The translations under genes and the position numbers were made by a program. A DNA stretch of 5,065 nt from assembly GCA_030618945.1 (NCBI GenBank), contig JAUXCI010000203.1, positions 1-5,065 of the forward strand, given 5' to 3'. This DNA comes from Flavobacteriaceae bacterium. Its GTDB lineage: Bacteria; Bacteroidota; Bacteroidia; Flavobacteriales; Flavobacteriaceae. Under the pieces are notes generated by a model. It did no database searches. It had not been told where the DNA came from and was given only the letters and a program-made list of their open reading frames with translations. Positions 1-5,065 of the stretch are shown piece after piece; position 1 is the first letter of the stretch, and each line of letters opens with the position of its first letter.

Positions 1-22
1 AGCGAAGCAGGTTTTCAACAAC

Positions 23-30
23 TATCTTTG
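23..30 (+). promoter_or_regulatory. Possible Bacteroidota-type -7 promoter box (TATCTTTG)
   Basis: The octamer TATCTTTG matches the Bacteroidota sigma-ABfr -7 consensus TAnnTTTG at all six fixed positions. It would place transcription start near base 35-38, a short leader ahead of the ATG at 69. The matching -33 TTTG element would fall at or beyond the left edge, so it cannot be checked. An octamer with six fixed bases turns up by chance about once in a few kilobases of AT-rich DNA, so the call rests on its position just before the first gene. Confidence 0.35.
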
Positions 31-68
31 ATCATCTAATTGTCAAAGTGACGAAAAATAAAAGCCAT

Positions 69-1052
69 ATGAACTATCAGAACGAAAAAATCGATGAAAG
101 AGAAAGTCCAAATAAGAACCATAAAGAGATTCCAGGAAATCCTTCAACCGCAACCAGTAGCGCCCTAAAACTAAATGATAGATCTAATGGAAAGCCGCTT
201 AGAGTGCTCACAGAAGAAGACTGGAATTTCTGGATTCACAACGGTTATATTGTCATCAGAAACGCCGTTTCAAAAGAGCAGGCCGGGCAAACTGCTGATT
301 TTATTTGGGAATTTGAAGAAAAAGATAAAAATGATCCTGAAACATGGTATGCTCCACCGAGAGCTGAGATTGAAATGAAAGAGCTGGCTGGAACAGGTAT
401 GGTTGAAGTTTACAATAACCAAGCGCTTTGGAATAACAGGCAAACTCAAAAAGTATACGACGCTTTTGTTGATATTTGGGGTACAGATAAATTATGGGCG
501 ACCATTGACCGGGCAAATTTAAATTTCCCCATTAAACCTGGTTTTGAATATAAAGGTTTTATACACTGGGATTATGACCCAGAGACCAAACCTCAAAATG
601 TACAAGGTGTTTTGGCCTTAGCGGATCAAAATGATGAAGACATGGGTGGCTTTCAATGCATCCCTGAACTGTATAGAAACTACGATACTTGGAAACTTGG
701 ACAGCCCAAGGATAGAGACCCGTTTCAACCGGATATTAGTGGATTCGAACAATATCTGGTTAAGGTAAAACTCAACGCAGGGGATCTGCTTATTTTTAAC
801 AGCCTGCAGCCCCATGGCATCAGACCTAACTTATCAAAAGATAAGGTGAGAATAGCCCAATATATCTCAATGATGCCGGCGGAGGAAGAAAACAATGAAC
901 TCAGGCAATGGCGCATCAATTCATGGAAAAAAAGAATCGCACCAAGTGGTTATGCTTTTCCTGGTGATCCTCGAAATTTTGAACAAGTAAAATATGACGT
1001 AGCTAAGTTGAATGAGTTGGGAGAGAAACTAGTCGGATTTAAAAAATGGTAA
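69..1052 (+). CDS. Phytanoyl-CoA dioxygenase (PhyH) family Fe(II)/2-oxoglutarate-dependent oxygenase
   Basis: Predicted cytoplasmic non-heme iron oxygenase of 327 residues that would couple 2-oxoglutarate decarboxylation to hydroxylation of an organic substrate. The iron-binding facial triad is visible as H166-W-D168 (in GFIHWD) and the distal H249 (in QPHGIRPN). R261 (KVRIAQY), 12 residues after H249, is the probable 2-oxoglutarate carboxylate anchor. The PhyH fold runs from about residue 44 (LRVLTEEDWNFW) to about 275. The first 43 residues are hydrophilic, rich in N, K, E and S, and look disordered; there is no signal peptide. I chose the ATG at 69; an in-frame GTG at 48 would add seven residues, and the frame stays open to the left edge. 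It is followed 63 bases later by a symporter gene and then an SDR gene, suggesting a role in catabolism of an imported compound. The family is diverse, and neither phytanoyl-CoA nor any other substrate can be assigned. The fold and chemistry are secure; the substrate is unknown. Confidence 0.9.
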   Translation: MNYQNEKIDERESPNKNHKEIPGNPSTATSSALKLNDRSNGKPLRVLTEEDWNFWIHNGYIVIRNAVSKEQAGQTADFIWEFEEKDKNDPETWYAPPRAEIEMKELAGTGMVEVYNNQALWNNRQTQKVYDAFVDIWGTDKLWATIDRANLNFPIKPGFEYKGFIHWDYDPETKPQNVQGVLALADQNDEDMGGFQCIPELYRNYDTWKLGQPKDRDPFQPDISGFEQYLVKVKLNAGDLLIFNSLQPHGIRPNLSKDKVRIAQYISMMPAEEENNELRQWRINSWKKRIAPSGYAFPGDPRNFEQVKYDVAKLNELGEKLVGFKKW

Positions 1053-1115
1053 GATTTATAAATTAATAACTAAATTTACGTAATTATCACTATGCCAAAT
1101 CCTTAAAAACCTCTA

Positions 1116-2804
1116 ATGCTGGGTACACTACATTTTGTTGATGTTGCGATCATCTTATTATATTTTGCGATCATATTGTGGATTGCGTGGTGGGTATCTA
1201 AAGGCAGTGGAAAAAATAAGGGCAATAGAGACTCGAAAGATTATTTTCTAGCTGGGAAAAGTGCCGGCTGGTTTGTAATTGGAGCTTCCCTGTTTGCTTC
1301 TAATATTGGATCAGAGATCATCATAGGTGTTTCTGGTGCAGGGGCCCGAGGAGAAATGCCTCAAGCCAATTTTGAAATTATAGCAGCGCTTATTCTTATT
1401 TTACTTGGTTGGCTTTTTGTGCCTTTTTATCTGAGGTCAGGGGTATATACAATGCCTGAATTTCTTGAAATTCGATATTCCAAAGCTTGTCGCAATTACC
1501 TGTCAGTTGTTTCCATTTTGGCCTATGTGATCACGAAGATCTCCTTGATCATTTTTGCTGGTGCCCTGGTTTTTGAAACCATTGGAATTTCATTTTGGAC
1601 AGGAGCCATTATTACCATCGTTGCAACGGGTTTTTATACCGTCCTTGGCGGACTTAAGGCGGTGATCTACACAGACATGATACAAACCTTTATCTTACTT
1701 GCAGGAACAGGTGCCGTAACCTATTTTGGATTACATCAGCTTGGTGGGTGGGATGCTATGATGGAGACCCTTACTCAAGCCTCCTTAGAACCTGGTAATC
1801 CACCAACCGAGCGTTTCTTTAATCTATGGAGGTCTAATGACGATACAAACTACCCATGGACAGGTATGTTATTTGGTGCACCCATTTTGGGCGTATGGTA
1901 TTGGTGTACTGATCAATTTATTGTCCAAAGAACCTTATCCGCCAAAGATATCAGCAATGCTAGAAAAGGAACTTTATTTGCTGGATTTCTGAAATTGTTA
2001 CCCGTATTTCTTTTCTTTCTACCCGGGGTTATTGCATTTGCACTGGCTCAAAAAGGTATGCTCAATTTTTCCCTCGACAATCCTGATAAGGCACTTCCTG
2101 CTATGATCAATAATTTTCTTCCCATTGGATTAAAAGGCCTGGCGATTTCAGGACTTCTGGCAGCCTTGATGAGTTCCTTATCTTCAGCTTTCAATTCTTC
2201 TTCAACACTTATTACTTTTGATTTTTACAAGCAATATAAACCTGAGGCCAGTGAAAAAGAACTTGTGTGGGTGGGGCAACTGGCCACCTTAGTTTTGGTG
2301 ATCGCTAGTTTTTTATGGATCCCATTTATGAAAACCTTGATGGGTGGTGGTTTATTTCACTATTTACAAAGCGTTCAAGCCTATATTTCTCCTCCTATTG
2401 CAGCCGTTTTTCTGTTTGGATTATTTTTTAAATGGATCAATGCCAAAGGCGCCATTGTTTCACTTTGGTTAGGATTCGCTTTGGGAATGTTTAGATTAAT
2501 TACTGAGTACCTGAGTAAGGAAGGAATAATTTCGGTTGTACCTGGCAGTTTACTACATGGCCTGCTCGACATTAATTTCTTACATTACGCCATCTATTTA
2601 TTTATTTTTAGCAGCATCATACTTATGGTCGCCAGCAAATTTGGTGTACAAAAAGAACAAGAAATGTTGCAACTCGTAACTTTTAACAGGGAGGAAACAA
2701 AATTTAAATTTAAGTGGACTACGGATACAATACTAACCATCATTTTGATAGCATGCGTGCTTGCATTATGGATCATTTTTAGCCCTTTAGGAATCGGCGT
2801 TTAA
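1116..2804 (+). CDS. Sodium:solute symporter (SSS/SLC5 family), SGLT-like
   Basis: Inner-membrane Na+-coupled transporter of 562 residues, full length for the family. By eye there are 14 hydrophobic segments, near 8-27, 50-76, 84-105, 130-152, 157-177, 183-205, 248-266, 287-310, 335-360, 384-404, 420-438, 444-460, 485-506 and 536-556. SGLT signatures include SLFASNIGSE (58-67), GGLKAVIYTD (178-187), WYWCTDQ (261-267), FLKLLP (291-296), ALMSSLSSAFNSSST (350-364) and YISPPIAAVFL (423-433). Aligned from memory to human SGLT1 and Vibrio vSGLT, the Na2-site positions are kept (A61, I64, A350, S353, S354), as are the sugar-contact positions N63, E87, Y262, W263, K293 and Q418. The usual His/Gln contact is I68, and the SGLT1 T287 position is G259, so the ligand may not be glucose or galactose. 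The ATG at 1116 sits eight residues before the first helix, with no clear Shine-Dalgarno. It lies between the dioxygenase and the SDR (4-base gap), so it probably imports their substrate. Confidence 0.93.
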   Translation: MLGTLHFVDVAIILLYFAIILWIAWWVSKGSGKNKGNRDSKDYFLAGKSAGWFVIGASLFASNIGSEIIIGVSGAGARGEMPQANFEIIAALILILLGWLFVPFYLRSGVYTMPEFLEIRYSKACRNYLSVVSILAYVITKISLIIFAGALVFETIGISFWTGAIITIVATGFYTVLGGLKAVIYTDMIQTFILLAGTGAVTYFGLHQLGGWDAMMETLTQASLEPGNPPTERFFNLWRSNDDTNYPWTGMLFGAPILGVWYWCTDQFIVQRTLSAKDISNARKGTLFAGFLKLLPVFLFFLPGVIAFALAQKGMLNFSLDNPDKALPAMINNFLPIGLKGLAISGLLAALMSSLSSAFNSSSTLITFDFYKQYKPEASEKELVWVGQLATLVLVIASFLWIPFMKTLMGGGLFHYLQSVQAYISPPIAAVFLFGLFFKWINAKGAIVSLWLGFALGMFRLITEYLSKEGIISVVPGSLLHGLLDINFLHYAIYLFIFSSIILMVASKFGVQKEQEMLQLVTFNREETKFKFKWTTDTILTIILIACVLALWIIFSPLGIGV

Positions 2805-2808
2805 TCAT

Positions 2809-3603
2809 ATGGATCTTCAACTAACAAATAAAACTGCTTTTATAACTGGTTCAACTTCAGGAATCGGTTTTGCAATTGCAAAAGCATTGCTTACTGAAGG
2901 CGCTGTTGTTATCATCAATGGTCGTTCACAAAAAAATATAGATTCGGCTGTCAAGCAACTACAAGCCTTTGTTCCGAATGGGAAAGTTTCGGGTATTGCT
3001 GTCGATTTTAAAGATCCCTCTGCGATGGATGCGGTAAAACAAAAAATTGATCAACTTGACATTTTGATCAATAATGTGGGTATTTATGCGTCAAAATCCT
3101 TTGACAAAACCACGACTAATGAATGGCATGAAATGTTTGAGGTAAACCTAATGAGCTCAGTAAAATTATCAAAATATTTTTTACCTAAAATGAAAGCCAA
3201 TAACTGGGGGAGAATCATTTTTATCTCCAGCGAATGCGCTCAGCTTGTACCCGAAGATCTTATCGCCTACAGTGCAACAAAAGCTGCTATACAGGCGCTG
3301 TCAAGAGGTCTGGCTCAAACAACAAAAGGTTCAAACGTTAGCGTAAATACTTTGGCTCCGGGATCCACTTTAACAGAGAGCGCTCAGGAATACATAAAAA
3401 ATCAAGCAATTATTGAACATAGGTCAGAGGAAGACGTGGCGGATGATTTTTTTAAAAAGGTGCGAACATCTTCTCTTTTACAGCGTTTTACCCAACCAAA
3501 GGAGATTGCTGATATGGCCGTTTTTTTAGCAAGCCCTTTAAGTTCGGCTACCAATGGTGCCGTCATCAAAGTTGATGGAGGATCTATTCCAGGAATCGTT
3601 TAA
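2809..3603 (+). CDS. Short-chain dehydrogenase/reductase (SDR) family oxidoreductase
   Basis: Cytoplasmic NAD(P)-dependent oxidoreductase of 264 residues, normal for a classical SDR, with a single Rossmann domain. Visible motifs are the cofactor loop TGSTSGIG (13-20), D66 in AVDF, NNVG (88-91, the usual NNAG with Val), and the catalytic tetrad N113, S141, Y154 and K158 (YSATK). The downstream LAPGSTLTE (182-190) corresponds to the PG motif after strand 6. The end of strand 2 reads NGRS, with R39 and no acidic residue, which suggests preference for NADP(H). The C-terminal LLQRFTQPKEIADMAVFLASPLSSATNG segment followed by VDGG is typical of a large bacterial SDR group that reduces ketones or oxidises secondary alcohols, including sugar derivatives. 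The ATG lies four bases after the symporter stop, so the two are almost certainly co-transcribed. Family and catalytic competence are clear; the substrate is not determined. Confidence 0.93.
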   Translation: MDLQLTNKTAFITGSTSGIGFAIAKALLTEGAVVIINGRSQKNIDSAVKQLQAFVPNGKVSGIAVDFKDPSAMDAVKQKIDQLDILINNVGIYASKSFDKTTTNEWHEMFEVNLMSSVKLSKYFLPKMKANNWGRIIFISSECAQLVPEDLIAYSATKAAIQALSRGLAQTTKGSNVSVNTLAPGSTLTESAQEYIKNQAIIEHRSEEDVADDFFKKVRTSSLLQRFTQPKEIADMAVFLASPLSSATNGAVIKVDGGSIPGIV

Positions 3604-3611
3604 ATCGAACT

Positions 3612-4439
3612 TCAGGTTTTGATATGCAGATCCCTTTGCGGGAATGGTATGCTAACATTATTTTCGCTAAACTTTTTACTAATAATCTTTCGTATATCGC
3701 TTTTGATTCTTTCAATTCTAAAAATTTCCTCGCTATAAAACAACAATTGAAAATTTAAAGAAGAATCGCCAAAATCGACCAACATAACGGTAACTTCATC
3801 TAAATCGTTGACTTTTTCATGTGACACCGCACTTTCTTCGAGCAGCTTTGTAACCAATTCAACGTCTGATCCATAAGCCACTCCTACATCAATTTTAAAG
3901 CGGTTGTGTTTTGTTTGATGACTCCAATTAATTACTTTGTTGGTCGTAATAAGAGAATTGGGAATAATGATTGAGATTTGATCCCTGTTCAAGCCTTTGG
4001 ATGTTCTAAGACCAATTTCTTGAATTTTTACAATATCTCCATCAATTTCTAAAATATCACCAATTTTGATAGACCTTTCAGACAAGAGGATCATTCCCGA
4101 AATTACGTCATTAAAAGTTTGCTGTAAACCCAGACCGACACCTATCAATAAAGCCGCAGAACCTGCTATTAATACGGTAACCTGAATGCCAATGGTTTCC
4201 AGTACAAGCCCAAAAGCAATCAACCATATAATATATTTGGCCATCTGATAAACTGCATAAGAGGAGCCGGTATCTAAGCGTTGAAAGAAGTTCTTTCTCA
4301 ACAAAAACTTTTTTATCATCAATAACAAAAGACTAGTGAACACAAAAATCATTATGATCTTTACGATCATAAATACTTGAATAACATAATCTCCTATATG
4401 GAGTAATTCAAATTCTAAAAATTTTTGAAGATTTTCCAT
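3612..4439 (-). CDS. Small-conductance mechanosensitive channel, MscS family
   Basis: Inner-membrane channel protein of 275 residues, close in size to E. coli MscS, expected to form heptamers that open under membrane tension and release osmolytes during hypo-osmotic shock. TM1 is about 18-42, TM2 about 66-84, and the pore-lining TM3 about 86-118, with the Gly/Ala-rich stretch GSAALLIGVGLGLQ (93-106) followed by FNDVISGMILL. The beta domain follows: RSIKIGDILEIDG (122-134), the IPNS motif (159-162) and VINWS (169-173). A mixed alpha/beta C-terminal domain ends in IPFPQRDLH (264-272), matching the FPYPQ-type motif of MscS. The ATG at 4439-4437 is preceded by an A-rich stretch instead of a Shine-Dalgarno, common in Bacteroidota. 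It lies 40 bases downstream of aroA on the same strand, so it may be read from an aroA promoter outside the window. No extra N-terminal or cyclic-nucleotide domain is present. No gene-specific name is given because Bacteroidota carry several paralogues. Confidence 0.92.
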   Translation of the reverse strand: MENLQKFLEFELLHIGDYVIQVFMIVKIIMIFVFTSLLLLMIKKFLLRKNFFQRLDTGSSYAVYQMAKYIIWLIAFGLVLETIGIQVTVLIAGSAALLIGVGLGLQQTFNDVISGMILLSERSIKIGDILEIDGDIVKIQEIGLRTSKGLNRDQISIIIPNSLITTNKVINWSHQTKHNRFKIDVGVAYGSDVELVTKLLEESAVSHEKVNDLDEVTVMLVDFGDSSLNFQLLFYSEEIFRIERIKSDIRKIISKKFSENNVSIPFPQRDLHIKT

Positions 4440-4479
4440 GTATTTTCTTTTTTAGTATGGGCCCTAATATGTGAAACCG

Positions 4480-5065
4480 TCAAGAAGTCAAAACCGATTC
4501 AAAATCATTCCAAAAATCCGTGTATGATTTAGTAACTACTTCGGCGTCATTAATATGAATACTTGTTTTCAAACACAATGGGGCAAAAGCCATTGCCATT
4601 CTATGGTCATCATAGGTATCAATAAAAATATTTTCTTTGATCTCATTGCCTGATTTCAAATGAAGGCTTTTATCGGTCACGCTAATTTTTGCTCCCAGTT
4701 TTTCCAATTCCTTTTGCAGAGCAACCAGCCTATCTGTTTCCTTGATTTTTAAAGTGTGTAAGCCCGTGAGGTCACAGGCAATGCCTGCCCCAAAACAACT
4801 TACTGCTATCGTTTGAGCAAGATCAGGAGAATTACTCAAATCTAAGCTAAGAGGCCTTAATTCAATTGGTTTCTTAGTTAGCGATATGGTGTTCTCGCCA
4901 AAAACAGTTTCCACACCAAAATGTTTATAGATGTCGATTAAAGAACTGTCTCCCTGTAAACTGTTTTTTATAAAGGTACTAAGCACAATCTGACCCTGAT
5001 CGCTCAGCGCGAGCAAACCGTAAAAATATGAGGCAGAACTCCAATCAGATTCTACCGTCATCACA
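4480..5065 (-). CDS. aroA: 3-phosphoshikimate 1-carboxyvinyltransferase (EPSP synthase), C-terminal part; 5' end beyond right edge
   Basis: Sixth step of the shikimate pathway: transfers the enolpyruvyl group of phosphoenolpyruvate to shikimate-3-phosphate in the cytoplasm, leading to chorismate and aromatic amino acids. Only the last 195 codons or so are in the window; Bacteroidota enzymes are about 400-410 residues, so roughly half is missing. Counting from the first complete codon at the edge, visible motifs are VESDWSSASY (4-13), SPDLAQTIAV (79-88) with D81 at the position of E. coli catalytic D313, KIKETDR (106-112) with E109 and R112 matching E341 and R344, YDDHRMAM (151-158) with H154 and R155 matching H385 and R386, and K179 matching K411. 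All catalytic residues of this half are present. The GTG and ATG codons at the edge are internal, not starts. The TGA stop is at 4482-4480. The S3P- and glyphosate-related residues of the N-terminal half lie outside the window. Confidence 0.95.
   Translation of the reverse strand, partial: VMTVESDWSSASYFYGLLALSDQGQIVLSTFIKNSLQGDSSLIDIYKHFGVETVFGENTISLTKKPIELRPLSLDLSNSPDLAQTIAVSCFGAGIACDLTGLHTLKIKETDRLVALQKELEKLGAKISVTDKSLHLKSGNEIKENIFIDTYDDHRMAMAFAPLCLKTSIHINDAEVVTKSYTDFWNDFESVLTS

Noticed and set aside
1..39. Possible tail of an upstream + strand gene: one frame ends with a TAA at 37-39, another with a TGA at 29-31.
   Set aside because: Only 9-12 codons are visible in either frame, neither tail is recognisable, and the two cannot be told apart.
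301..919. Short open frames on the - strand inside the dioxygenase gene, and similar ones at 2381-2776 inside the symporter gene.
   Set aside because: They are 60-71 codons, fully inside strongly supported genes on the other strand, and show no recognisable motifs.
1071..1078. TAAATTTA ahead of the symporter, resembling the TAnnTTTG -7 box.
   Set aside because: The last base mismatches and there is no TTTG at the expected distance upstream, so read-through from the dioxygenase gene is simpler.
1092..1106. ATG at 1092 as a possible earlier start for the symporter or a short leader peptide.
   Set aside because: It reaches a stop after four codons and is in the symporter's own frame, so that stop also rules out any upstream extension from it.
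3580..3633. GGATCT and AGATCC as arms of a hairpin spanning the convergent stop codons.
   Set aside because: The arms are only six bases with a loop of over 40 bases and no T-run; not a credible terminator.
4453..4469. Imperfect palindrome centred on GGGCCC between aroA and mscS.
   Set aside because: Only the six-base core pairs perfectly and leaves no loop; the flanks do not match well enough for an operator or a terminator.

Overview
The window looks like chromosomal DNA from a Bacteroidota bacterium, most likely a flavobacterium. The reasons are AT-rich DNA, start codons without a clear Shine-Dalgarno sequence, a TAnnTTTG-type -7 box at the left edge, and the style of the proteins (an AroA of the VESDWSSASY / KIKETDR type and a short three-helix MscS channel). 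This placement is by eye; no search was run.

Left and middle (about 69-3603, + strand): three genes in the same direction encode a phytanoyl-CoA dioxygenase-family Fe(II)/2-oxoglutarate oxygenase, a 14-helix sodium:solute symporter of the SGLT type, and a short-chain dehydrogenase/reductase (SDR). The first gap is 63 bases with no evident terminator, and the second is only 4 bases, so they probably form one transcription unit. The gene content suggests uptake of a sugar-like or polyol-like compound, oxidation by the dioxygenase, and an NAD(P)-dependent redox step. Nothing in the window names the substrate. This cassette is the most interesting part of the window.

Right (3612-5065, - strand): a small-conductance mechanosensitive channel gene lies 40 bases downstream of aroA (EPSP synthase, shikimate pathway), which is cut by the right edge. 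This housekeeping pair runs head-on into the SDR gene, with only 8 bases between the two stop codons and no hairpin terminator in the gap.

No RNA genes, insertion sequences, CRISPR arrays, attachment sites or notable repeats were seen. No stretch longer than 63 bases lies outside likely coding sequence.
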